Shown here in pieces: positions 14,481-22,243 of a DNA stretch of 22,405 bases. Made by a program: the position numbers and the translations under genes. The notes below the pieces were generated by a model. It was not told where the DNA came from, ran no database searches, and saw only the letters and a list, made by a program, of their open reading frames with translations. Source of the DNA: Bacteroidia bacterium (lineage in GTDB: Bacteria; Bacteroidota; Bacteroidia; JAESSM01; NORP286); contig JAESSM010000105.1 in assembly GCA_016764115.1 (NCBI GenBank), positions 1 through 22,405 of the forward strand. The letters are read 5' to 3'. Position 1 is the stretch's first letter, and the number at the start of each line of letters is the position of its first letter.

Positions 14481-17432
14481 ATGATAAACAAAATTTTCAG
14501 CTGCCTTAAAGACTTCAAAATAGGTTTATTGATATTCCTATTTACTACATTAACTCAATATAATACAGCACTTGCATGTGTTGATTATCACCCAACTCCT
14601 CCTCCAATAGTGGTAACCATTGATAGTAATTTGAATAGACTTTGTATCAGGGTTCAAAATCTAAATATCTTTGGAGGTACACAAGGTCAATTTTGCTCTT
14701 GCGCACTCAGCTCCTTTGCGAACATATTTTCAAACATATATTATGTTGCTTTTGTTGATTCAGGTACTTCAAATCCAATCAACGGGTTTGACATTTGGCA
14801 AAATCAATCTGCTGCGACCAATGCTTGGTCTGGTGTGTTACCCGGTAGTGATTGGTCAGGATTTGTCGCAGAGGTTACCGATAGCCTTGTCGCAGGACTA
14901 GCTGTGGATTTACTTATTTACGCAAATCTTCCAGCCGGATACACTACTAATTGTTTGGATAGTTCCTTTATATGTTTAGATACAGCATTAACACAAACAA
15001 GTTTCGGAACAGATGAGTGGTCAGCAAATGGAGATTCATTAACGGGCAATCACCAAAGTGTAAGCACGTTAAACGTTCCACCACCTGCCAATTATATTCA
15101 AGTGGCTTTAACTTCATTTCCTCCATCTATTTCAGCTATAACCACACCGGGATCATGTTATGGTTCAAGTGATGGTTCCATAAGTGTTTCTGTCATTGGT
15201 GGGCTCTCCCCTTATACATATTCATGGTCTACCGGAAGTACATCTAGCTCAATAAATAGTCTAATGCCCGGGAATTATACGGTTACTGTAACAGACAAAA
15301 ACTTACTAACCGTTTTTCAATCCATTTTGGTTGAGAATCCTGATTCTTTAGATATGATGTTCATGACTACAGATGCAACATGTGCCGAAAATAGTGATGG
15401 ATCAGCAAGTGTATCTGTATGGGGTGGAACAGCTGCATATTCCTATTTGTGGAGTACAGGGTCAACAGCTAATGAGATTCTAAATATCATGTCAGGCACT
15501 TATACTGTCACCATTACGGATGGGAATAATTGTAAAGATACTACCTCGGTCGCAGTTGGGGCACCTGATAGTTTAGATATGAAAATCACTCTCACTCACT
15601 TAAGCTGCAACGGTAGTTACGATGGAGCAGCACAGGTTTCTGCATATGGAGGAACTCTCAATTATACTTATAAGTGGACTCCCGGAATAACAATGACAAC
15701 TTCTGCCTACTTATCTTTAAGTGGATTAGCCGCAAATACCTATCCAGTTACGGTGACAGATGCAAATAACTGCATGATAACCGATAGCGCTATTATTACA
15801 GAACCTGATTCTATACTCTATAGACTATCTTCTACTAACTTGAGCTGTAATGGGCTTAACGATGGTACGGCCAGTGCATCAGTATGGGGAGGAAATACTC
15901 CTTACAATTATATATGGTCTAATGGAGATAGTTTATGGAATACCATGGGCCTAGCTGCTGAAACTTATTATCTATCAATTATGGATGTAAACGGCTGCTG
16001 GGAATATGATTCAGTAACAATCACTGCCACATCTTTCTCTATAGGAGCCACATCTGTAAATGTTAATTGCAACGGAGAATCGGATGGTTCGGTAACTATT
16101 GCAACATCCGGGGGAACCAGTCCTTATGCATTTATGTGGTCTACAGGCGATACCGTTACATGGCTGGATAGCCTTGCAGGAGGTTCCTATGCTGTTACTG
16201 TAACAGATGATTCAAGTTTATGCGCATTTGCCTGGGTTAATTTAACAGAACCCGACACCAGCCTCTATTCAACTTCAGGTGCTTCTGATATTGCTTGTAA
16301 TGGGGATGGAGATGGGAGTATAATGGTTACAGTTATGGGAGGAACCAATCCTTACACGTATTTATGGTCTGATGGTTCTATTTCTCAAAATCTTGGCAAC
16401 ATGGATGGAGGAACGTATAAACTCACAGTAACCGATGCTAATGACTGTATGTTATACGCTTCAATAAAAATAAACGAACCTGACTCATTACTTGCCGATG
16501 TAGACCAGGTTGACATAAGCTGTAATGGTATCATAGATGGTACAGCCAAAGCAAAAATAACAGGCGGTACAAAATCATACATTTACAGTTGGTCAACAGG
16601 TAATTCTTTAAGTACAGCTAGTGGATTGTCAGAAGGCAATTACAGCTTAACGGTGACTGATGCTAACGGCTGTGAAGATATTGCAACATTTTCAATAATT
16701 GAGCCTGGGGACATGACTGCCAGTATTGCAAAAACAAATGTATTATGTAAAGGATATGCAACCGGTGAAGTTGACCTAACAGTAGGTGGCGGAACAGGTT
16801 CCTATACATATGCCTGGTCAAATAGTAAATCATCACAAGATCAAAAATTCCTGAAAGCAGGAACTTATAGTGTTGTAGTTACAGATGGAAATGATTGTAA
16901 TGCAAGTGCAAGCGCTACATTATCTGAACCTTCATCAAGTATGACAGTAACAACTAACTCAACAACCCCTGTATGGCCTAATGGAGGCGATGCAAGTGTT
17001 TCTGTAACAGGTGGAACTTCACCGTATTCCTATCAGTGGTATTCAGGTCAGGATACCTCATATATTGATAGTATTACTTCAGGAGTTTATTCAGTAGTCA
17101 TAACTGATGCTAACGGTTGCAGAATCGTTGCTTATGTAGAGGTTCCCACTGGAATGAATGCTGTAGGTTCAAGTGAACTTATAATTATCTATCCTAACCC
17201 ATCAAATGGTGTTTTGTTTATTGATTATGAATTGACATCAAGTCAACAACAGATCATTTTTTCAATTTTTAATCAACTGGGAGAATTAGTTTTAGAAAGG
17301 AAAATTGAAAATCCAAATACTTTAATTAACAAAATAGATTTAAACCTTGAACAGCTCCCATCAGGGTCATACTTGCTTAAAATGGATCTTGATAAAAGTA
17401 CCATTAGTAAAAACATTATCTTAACTAAATAA
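14481..17432 (+). CDS. SprB-repeat T9SS surface protein
   Basis: With the ATG at 14481 the product is 983 residues. A signal peptide (1 to about 32, core GLLIFLFTTL) precedes a Cys-bearing N-terminal domain of unknown type (about 33-215). Nine SprB-like repeats of 75-80 residues follow from about 220 to 885, each with the pattern C-N-G...DG...GG-T-x-P-Y-x-Y-x-W-S...G-x-Y-x-V-x-V-T-D-x-x-x-C. Cysteines come in pairs about 50 apart (for example 301/351, 456/506, 681/731). The T9SS type A sorting domain is 901-983 (IIIYPNPSNG start). SprB of Flavobacterium johnsoniae is the mobile gliding adhesin with repeats of this type; this much smaller protein may be an adhesin or surface filament. It sits inside the carbamoyltransferase/SxtJ/DUF5989 set and is followed by the DUF5989-like gene after seven bases. 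Confidence 0.85.
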   Translation: MINKIFSCLKDFKIGLLIFLFTTLTQYNTALACVDYHPTPPPIVVTIDSNLNRLCIRVQNLNIFGGTQGQFCSCALSSFANIFSNIYYVAFVDSGTSNPINGFDIWQNQSAATNAWSGVLPGSDWSGFVAEVTDSLVAGLAVDLLIYANLPAGYTTNCLDSSFICLDTALTQTSFGTDEWSANGDSLTGNHQSVSTLNVPPPANYIQVALTSFPPSISAITTPGSCYGSSDGSISVSVIGGLSPYTYSWSTGSTSSSINSLMPGNYTVTVTDKNLLTVFQSILVENPDSLDMMFMTTDATCAENSDGSASVSVWGGTAAYSYLWSTGSTANEILNIMSGTYTVTITDGNNCKDTTSVAVGAPDSLDMKITLTHLSCNGSYDGAAQVSAYGGTLNYTYKWTPGITMTTSAYLSLSGLAANTYPVTVTDANNCMITDSAIITEPDSILYRLSSTNLSCNGLNDGTASASVWGGNTPYNYIWSNGDSLWNTMGLAAETYYLSIMDVNGCWEYDSVTITATSFSIGATSVNVNCNGESDGSVTIATSGGTSPYAFMWSTGDTVTWLDSLAGGSYAVTVTDDSSLCAFAWVNLTEPDTSLYSTSGASDIACNGDGDGSIMVTVMGGTNPYTYLWSDGSISQNLGNMDGGTYKLTVTDANDCMLYASIKINEPDSLLADVDQVDISCNGIIDGTAKAKITGGTKSYIYSWSTGNSLSTASGLSEGNYSLTVTDANGCEDIATFSIIEPGDMTASIAKTNVLCKGYATGEVDLTVGGGTGSYTYAWSNSKSSQDQKFLKAGTYSVVVTDGNDCNASASATLSEPSSSMTVTTNSTTPVWPNGGDASVSVTGGTSPYSYQWYSGQDTSYIDSITSGVYSVVITDANGCRIVAYVEVPTGMNAVGSSELIIIYPNPSNGVLFIDYELTSSQQQIIFSIFNQLGELVLERKIENPNTLINKIDLNLEQLPSGSYLLKMDLDKSTISKNIILTK

Positions 17433-17439
17433 AAGAGCA

Positions 17440-17598
17440 ATGTCTAAACTTTCAATTCTAGTTGAATTTTGGGATTTCCTTAGAGAAAGAAAAAAGTGGT
17501 GGTTGCTTCCTATTGTAGTATTCTTGGTATTGCTAGGAGCTCTTATTGTATTGACTGAAGGATCAGCAGTAGCACCTTTTGTGTATACTTTGTTTTAG
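17440..17598 (+). CDS. DUF5989-like small membrane protein
   Basis: This is a 52-residue protein starting MSKLSILVEF. An amphipathic N-terminal stretch with WDFLRERKKWW (11-21) is followed by one strong helix (22-40, LLPIVVFLVLLGALIVLTE) and the tail GSAVAPFVYTLF (41-52). The WDFLRxRKKWWLLP and GSAVAPFxYTLF motifs match my memory of the DUF5989 family, which is found next to NodU-type carbamoyltransferases and SxtJ-like proteins. Here it is separated from them by the 3 kb SprB-like gene, from which it is seven bases away. Its function is unknown; it is likely a membrane partner of the same unit. Confidence 0.8.
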   Translation: MSKLSILVEFWDFLRERKKWWLLPIVVFLVLLGALIVLTEGSAVAPFVYTLF

Positions 17599-17599
17599 G

Positions 17600-17658
17600 A
17601 TAGCTGATAGTTAATAGCTGATAGCTTTTCTAATCATGAACTATTAGCTATCGGCTAT
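17600..17658. repeat. Inverted repeat between convergent genes
   Basis: The left arm 17600-17617 (ATAGCTGATAGTTAATAG) pairs with 17641-17658 with two mismatched pairs. The 11-mer ATAGCTGATAG also occurs as a direct repeat at 17600 and 17614. It fills the gap between the DUF5989-like and manC stops and may end both transcripts, although neither side has a T-tract. Confidence 0.5.
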
Positions 17659-17669
17659 TACGTAAAATT

Positions 17670-18749
17670 CTAAAGATACTTATCTCCCCTATCACGCTTT
17701 ACATCTGCAGTAACCTGCTTAATTTGTTGTTCAAAATCCTTTTTGCAGATTAACAGGACATTATCTGACTCAACAACAATATAATCTTCAAGCCCTTGAA
17801 GAATGACCAATTTATCTTTAGGAGTTTTCACCACACATTTTGAAGTATCATAGATCATCACATTTTTGCCGCTGACTGCATTTTCCAAATAATCCTTCTC
17901 GTGCAATTCATATACCGCACCCCAAGTACCAATATCTGACCAGCCAAATTCAGCCGGAGCCACATAAACATTGTTGGACTTTTCCATTATACCATAATCA
18001 ATAGAAATATTAGTACAATGAGAATACGCCTTCTTGATGTAAGCCGCTTCTTTTTTATTATTGTAGAACTTTTGATCTCTAAACAAATCATGAACTTCAG
18101 GAAGGTGGTCTTGAAACGCATTCAAAATTGTCTTAACATTCCACACAAAAATTCCCGAGTTCCACAAGAAGTCACCACTCTTAACAAATGACTTGGCAAG
18201 TTCTAAATCAGGTTTTTCAGTGAAAGTTTTGACTTTAAACAATCCCCTTTTCTTTCCATCTGCAACGTATTGAATGTACCCATATCCTGTATCAGGCCTG
18301 CTTGGTTTTATCCCTAACGTAATCAAAAACTCATTGCTTGCGGCATCTTGCACTGCAGATTTAATGATCTTCAAATAATCACTTTCCTTTAAAATAATAT
18401 GATCCGATGGAGCGACAACAATGTTCGCATTAGGGTTTAAATTATAAATTTTAAAACAAGCATAGGCAATACACGGTGCAGTGTTTCTTCTTGTAGGTTC
18501 ACAGAGTATTTGTTCATCTCTTATTCCTTTTAATTGTTCCTTAACCAGACCTTTATAAGAACTATTTGTAACAATATAAATATTCTTACGTGGGCATAAC
18601 TTAAGATACCTTTTATATGTAGCTTGAATAAGTGTCGAGCCTGTATTTAATATATCAAGAAACTGTTTAGGATTGGCAGTTCTACTGATAGGCCAAAAAC
18701 GACTTCCTATTCCTCCTGCCATTATTACTGCGTAAGTATTCTTTCTCAT
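17670..18749 (-). CDS. manC: Mannose-1-phosphate guanylyltransferase
   Basis: It makes GDP-mannose from GTP and mannose-1-phosphate for glycan and surface-polysaccharide synthesis. The 359-residue product has the nucleotidyltransferase signature GGIGSRFWP (12-20) with PKQF (27-30), EPTRRNTAPCI (84-94), VAPSDH (112-117), GYGYI (155-159), FTEKP (176-180) and WNSGIF (196-201). Only the catalytic and beta-helix parts are present. The mannose-6-phosphate isomerase domain of bifunctional ManC/AlgA is absent, so this is the short monofunctional type. It is convergent with the DUF5989-like gene and lies 124 bp downstream of the M28 gene, with an octamer array directly against its start codon. The symbol manC is by function. 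Confidence 0.92.
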   Translation of the reverse strand: MRKNTYAVIMAGGIGSRFWPISRTANPKQFLDILNTGSTLIQATYKRYLKLCPRKNIYIVTNSSYKGLVKEQLKGIRDEQILCEPTRRNTAPCIAYACFKIYNLNPNANIVVAPSDHIILKESDYLKIIKSAVQDAASNEFLITLGIKPSRPDTGYGYIQYVADGKKRGLFKVKTFTEKPDLELAKSFVKSGDFLWNSGIFVWNVKTILNAFQDHLPEVHDLFRDQKFYNNKKEAAYIKKAYSHCTNISIDYGIMEKSNNVYVAPAEFGWSDIGTWGAVYELHEKDYLENAVSGKNVMIYDTSKCVVKTPKDKLVILQGLEDYIVVESDNVLLICKKDFEQQIKQVTADVKRDRGDKYL

Positions 18750-18797
18750 AATCGATAATTCGTGTATTCGCTAATTCGTATAATCGTGTATTAGTGT
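18750..18797. repeat. Six-unit octamer tandem array against the manC start
   Basis: Read on the plus strand, six 8 bp units follow each other without gaps: AATCGATA, ATTCGTGT, ATTCGCTA, ATTCGTAT, AATCGTGT, ATTAGTGT. The array touches the manC start codon (CAT at 18747-18749). The same octamers (ATTCGTAT, ATTAGTAT) precede radA. Two more ATTCGT units occur at 18855 and 18862. Confidence 0.65.
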
Positions 18798-18873
18798 ACT
18801 TATTTTATAAGCTATTTGCTATCAACTCTAATCTAAAGGCATTTTGAATTCTTAATTCGTTATTCGTAAATAT

Positions 18874-19893
18874 TTATGCATTCTCTTTAAAAATAACTTC
18901 CAACAGAGTTTGACCAACTGCTTTTAAAACTTTTTTATCAATAATATCCATATTGTCATTATGTGTGTGCCAGAATTTTCCAAAATTAGAAGGAGTATCA
19001 TGATCATAATGAACAATATCTATACATGGAATACCTGCTAATTTGTTTATGTAAACATGATCATCAATTATTGGATTGGTTTCCTCAAAATGAAAGTTAG
19101 ATGAATATCCATTTTGTGCCGCTGCATTCCATACTTTCTTCATTACAGAAGGAGCAAATTTCATTGAATTTCCTTCCATAGTAAAAGTAGCATCTTTGCC
19201 TCCCACCATATCCAGTAGTATTCCATACAATGGAAAATAGTTCTTTTTATGAAGATTTTTTGACCAATATTGTGAACCTAAACACCAGGAATCAGCTCTA
19301 GGTGCAAGTCCAGTATTATCAGGTTGGCCATAGTCCTCTACATCAAAAAGAATAATATCAATTCCTACCTGAGGTGAATTTTGAGATAGTTGTCTAGCTA
19401 TTTCAAGTAATACCCCAACCCCACTTGCTCCATCATTTGCTCCATCAATGGGTTGATCCCGGTTGGTTTTATCTTGATCCGCAAAGGGCCTTGTATCCCA
19501 ATGGGCACACAGCATTATTCGATTCTTCTTCTCTGGGTTAAATTCTGCAATAAAATTTCTCATCGGAACTTTGCTACCATCATATATCTTAACATCTGTT
19601 TTTTGAATAATTAGATTTGCTGAAAACCTTTCCAAATAACTCGTCAGTAGCTGCTCGCATTGTTTATGCCCTGAAGTACCCGGAACCCTGGGACCACAAT
19701 CAACCTGTTTCTTAATAAAAAAGTAGGCTGAATCAGCATTGAATTGTGGGACTATTAAACTCGAAACAATTTCAGCATCTTCCTGAGAGGTGGTAGTACT
19801 CGTAGTTGAGTTATCCTGATTACAGGAATAAATAAAAGAAAGCGAGATCAATAAAAATAACCTCCATAAATATGATTGAATATAACAAATCAT
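18874..19893 (-). CDS. M28-family lipoprotein, glutaminyl-peptide cyclotransferase-like
   Basis: I chose the ATG at 19893 (339 residues), which gives a lipoprotein signal with IYSC (C24) 17 bases after the cysS stop; an ATG 36 bases further up (19929) would overlap cysS and spoil the signal. The M28 fold shows AHWDTRP (H131), DGANDGASG (D154 as a metal ligand), FDVEDYG (E186, D187), CLGSQYW, DDH (277-279) and FWHTHND (H309). These match the layout of type II (animal-like) glutaminyl cyclases: FDGEE, the SxxWGS-type segment, the VEDDH-type loop and WHTxxD. Zinc-dependent cyclization of N-terminal Gln to pyroglutamate on exported proteins is therefore likely, and an aminopeptidase is the alternative. 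The E-D pair where human QC has E-E is notable. It is co-directional with cysS, probably one transcript. Confidence 0.82.
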   Translation of the reverse strand: MICYIQSYLWRLFLLISLSFIYSCNQDNSTTSTTTSQEDAEIVSSLIVPQFNADSAYFFIKKQVDCGPRVPGTSGHKQCEQLLTSYLERFSANLIIQKTDVKIYDGSKVPMRNFIAEFNPEKKNRIMLCAHWDTRPFADQDKTNRDQPIDGANDGASGVGVLLEIARQLSQNSPQVGIDIILFDVEDYGQPDNTGLAPRADSWCLGSQYWSKNLHKKNYFPLYGILLDMVGGKDATFTMEGNSMKFAPSVMKKVWNAAAQNGYSSNFHFEETNPIIDDHVYINKLAGIPCIDIVHYDHDTPSNFGKFWHTHNDNMDIIDKKVLKAVGQTLLEVIFKENA

Positions 19894-19910
19894 TTTCACT
19901 ACTCTATCAA

Positions 19911-21383
19911 CTAATTCTTCCAAACCCAATTAGAACCATCTTTTCCATCCTTTATTTCCAAATTAATCTTATTCAATTGATCTCTTATTTTGTCAGAAGT
20001 ATCAAAATCCTTTTTTGTTCTTGCCTCATCTCTTATCTCTAAAATCAAATTCATTAATCCATCCATGACATCATCATTTTTATCATCAGAGCTAATTACT
20101 TTTAATCCCAGAATTGAAACAAGGTAATTGTCAAAAATAGACTTGAGTTCAGACAAATCTTCTGCAGAAATCGTTTCTTTCTTATCATTAACTGAATTTA
20201 TGATCTTAACTCCTTCAAACAAATTGGCAATAAGCATTGGGGTATTGAGGTCATCATTCATAACCTTCCGACAATCACCTTCAAGATTTTTAATGTCAAC
20301 GGTTGATTTATCAGAGGAGCTCAACGACTGCAAAGTTTTATAGGCTTCCACCAGTTTATTATATCCTTTCTCTGCTGCCTGTAGTGCTTCATTAGAAAAA
20401 TCCAAAGTACTTCTGTAATGTGCCTGTAATATTAAAAACCTTATGATCATTGGATGATACGTTCTTTCAAGCATGTCATGTTCACCTGTAAAGAACTGCT
20501 TTAATGTAATGGTGTTACCTAATGATTTAGCCATCTTCTGACCATTCATAGTAAGCATATTGTTGTGCATCCAGTACTTTACTGATTTACATTTTAATCC
20601 ACCCATTGATTGAGCAATTTCACAATCGTGATGAGGAAACAAAAGATCCAAGCCTCCACCATGTATATCAAATTCATCCCCAAGATATTTCGTACTCATC
20701 ACTGAGCATTCCAAATGCCAACCCGGAAATCCCAAACCCCATGGAGAATTCCAACGCATTAAATGTGTTTGGTCAGCCTTTTTCCATAAAGCAAAATCAA
20801 GACTGCTTTTCTTTTCATCCTGACTGGTTAGTTCACGTGTACCCGAAATTAAGTCTTCAATATCTCTACCTGACAATTCACCATAATTGTGATCAGTGTT
20901 ATACGTATTTACATCAAAATAAACGGAACCATTGGCTTCATAGGCGTATCCATTTTGCATGATCTTTTCGATCATTTCAATTTGCTCGGGGATATGGCCT
21001 GTTGCTCTTGGTTCAATATTTGGTCGAATCACATTTAAAGCAGCCATATCTTCATGATAACTATTCATGAATTGTTGAGCAATTTCCATTGGCTCGAGTT
21101 TCTCTAACTTAGCTTTTTTTATTAGTTTATCTTCTCCATCATCAGTATCTCCTTCCAAATGACCAACATCAGTAATATTGCTAACATACCTAACTTTATA
21201 CCCTAGAAAATTTAAATATCTGTATAGTATATCAAAAGTTATTGCAGGTCGTGCATTACCTAAATGTGCATGACTATATACTGTAGGTCCACAAACATAC
21301 ATCCCCACAAAAGGAGGATTTAAAGGTTCGAACTTTACCTTTTTTCTAATTAAAGTATTATATACGAACAACTCATTTGCCAT
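19911..21383 (-). CDS. cysS: Cysteinyl-tRNA synthetase
   Basis: This class I synthetase charges tRNA-Cys. The 490-residue product carries the HIGH-type motif HAHLGN (38-43), zinc ligands C31 (YVCGPTVY), C226 (WHLECS), H251 and E255 (PHHDCE), and the KMSKS loop as KMAKS (283-287). The DALR-type C-terminal domain follows and ends NWVWKN. Length and motif order are normal. The ATG at 21383 gives a canonical MANELFVYNT start. It has its own candidate promoter and is followed by the M28 gene after 17 bases. Confidence 0.97.
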   Translation of the reverse strand: MANELFVYNTLIRKKVKFEPLNPPFVGMYVCGPTVYSHAHLGNARPAITFDILYRYLNFLGYKVRYVSNITDVGHLEGDTDDGEDKLIKKAKLEKLEPMEIAQQFMNSYHEDMAALNVIRPNIEPRATGHIPEQIEMIEKIMQNGYAYEANGSVYFDVNTYNTDHNYGELSGRDIEDLISGTRELTSQDEKKSSLDFALWKKADQTHLMRWNSPWGLGFPGWHLECSVMSTKYLGDEFDIHGGGLDLLFPHHDCEIAQSMGGLKCKSVKYWMHNNMLTMNGQKMAKSLGNTITLKQFFTGEHDMLERTYHPMIIRFLILQAHYRSTLDFSNEALQAAEKGYNKLVEAYKTLQSLSSSDKSTVDIKNLEGDCRKVMNDDLNTPMLIANLFEGVKIINSVNDKKETISAEDLSELKSIFDNYLVSILGLKVISSDDKNDDVMDGLMNLILEIRDEARTKKDFDTSDKIRDQLNKINLEIKDGKDGSNWVWKN

Positions 21384-21387
21384 GGCG

Positions 21388-21395
21388 CAAATATA
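21388..21395 (-). promoter_or_regulatory. Candidate -7 box very close to the cysS start
   Basis: TATATTTG on the minus strand fits TAnnTTTG, with only four bases (CGCC) before the ATG at 21383. Transcription would begin at or within a few bases of the start codon, giving a leaderless or nearly leaderless mRNA. No well-spaced -33 TTG was found. Confidence 0.4.
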
Positions 21396-21460
21396 TAAGA
21401 ATTACAAAAAAAATGAGTATAACGAGAGAGGAAATATGCCTATCGAAAAAGGCGGAGGCG

Positions 21461-22243
21461 TTACTTCTTGAGGAACTTTTCGGTCTTATTATCAATATTC
21501 AGATAATAATAACCTTTAGATAGGCCATCCAAGTCAACTTGTTTATCAAATCCTTTTTTAACAAGATTGCCATAGCTATCGAAAATCTCATATTCAGCTT
21601 CCTCTGAAAAGTATACTAACTTCGAAACTCTTTGAGGCCAAAAGTTAACCTCAGGCTTTGAAGAATTGTATTCTTGAGCTTTTGAGTAATTGGCTTTCCC
21701 GGTAAAATCAGTTTGCTTGATCCGGTAACGATTTTCCCCTGAATGATGTCTAATTTTTACTGAATAAGTGTTGACTTCTGCTAAACCCTTTCCTTGTACT
21801 TCCCCGGAAGGTACCCATTTGTTATTTCGGAATTGCTCTACAATAAATGGCAATGGGCCACTTTCTCCTTTTGATGACCATTGTACATGATCCTCATCAA
21901 TTTTGATCTCCAATATCTGACAAGTAGTACGAGGTTTTAAAACTTCAGGGTTAATAACTTTGGGCTTACAATCTCCCTTATGTACTATAATAATTGATAC
22001 TTTATCTCCGATATTAAATTTGGATAAATTAACCTCAAAAGCACTGGAGTTTATGTCTTCTACTTCTTTTACATCATTTACTTTTACCTCCATTGCACAA
22101 AAAGAACCATCTACACTGTTGTAAGGATTTTGTACAAACAAATTCTTCCCTTGATAATTGCCTTCAAGAAGTAACTCACCTGCTTTAGAACACATAAATG
22201 TGACTAAAATTAGTGCTGAAATAAGAAAGGTGACTTTCCTCAT
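21461..22243 (-). CDS. Secreted protein with Fn3-like domain and sorting-type tail
   Basis: The 260-residue product has a signal peptide (1 to about 21, MRKVTFLISA start, cut near SKA). Residues 24-115 are a beta-rich domain with QGKNLFVQNPY, AMEVKVND and GDCKPKVINPEVLKP. I believe this family recurs in Bacteroidota, but it has no name I know. Residues 119-188 (VQWSSKGESG, FIVEQF, GEVQGKG, NRYRIKQTDFTGKANYS) match the Fn3-like module often seen just before T9SS sorting domains. The last 60 residues (EYEIFDSYGNLVKKG...GYYYLNIDNKTEKFLKK) resemble a shortened type A sorting domain without the usual YPNP. The ATG at 22243 supplies the signal peptide. The gene precedes cysS on the same strand, 77 bp away. 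Confidence 0.72.
   Translation of the reverse strand: MRKVTFLISALILVTFMCSKAGELLLEGNYQGKNLFVQNPYNSVDGSFCAMEVKVNDVKEVEDINSSAFEVNLSKFNIGDKVSIIIVHKGDCKPKVINPEVLKPRTTCQILEIKIDEDHVQWSSKGESGPLPFIVEQFRNNKWVPSGEVQGKGLAEVNTYSVKIRHHSGENRYRIKQTDFTGKANYSKAQEYNSSKPEVNFWPQRVSKLVYFSEEAEYEIFDSYGNLVKKGFDKQVDLDGLSKGYYYLNIDNKTEKFLKK

Noticed and set aside
14421..17598. Naming the repeat protein SprB and inferring gliding
   Set aside because: The repeats match, but it is far shorter than the gliding adhesin and no gld/spr genes are in the window.
12137..17598. Saxitoxin- or antibiotic-type biosynthetic cluster
   Set aside because: Only the carbamoyltransferase and its small membrane partners are present; no PKS, NRPS, amidinotransferase or sugar-tailoring genes were seen.
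19894..19929. Upstream ATG at 19929 for the M28 gene
   Set aside because: It would overlap cysS by 19 bases and put a charged stretch before the lipoprotein signal; ATG 19893 gives a clean signal and lipobox.
20606..20962. Plus-strand frame of 118 codons inside cysS
   Set aside because: It is antisense to a secure gene with full motif conservation and reads as low-quality sequence.
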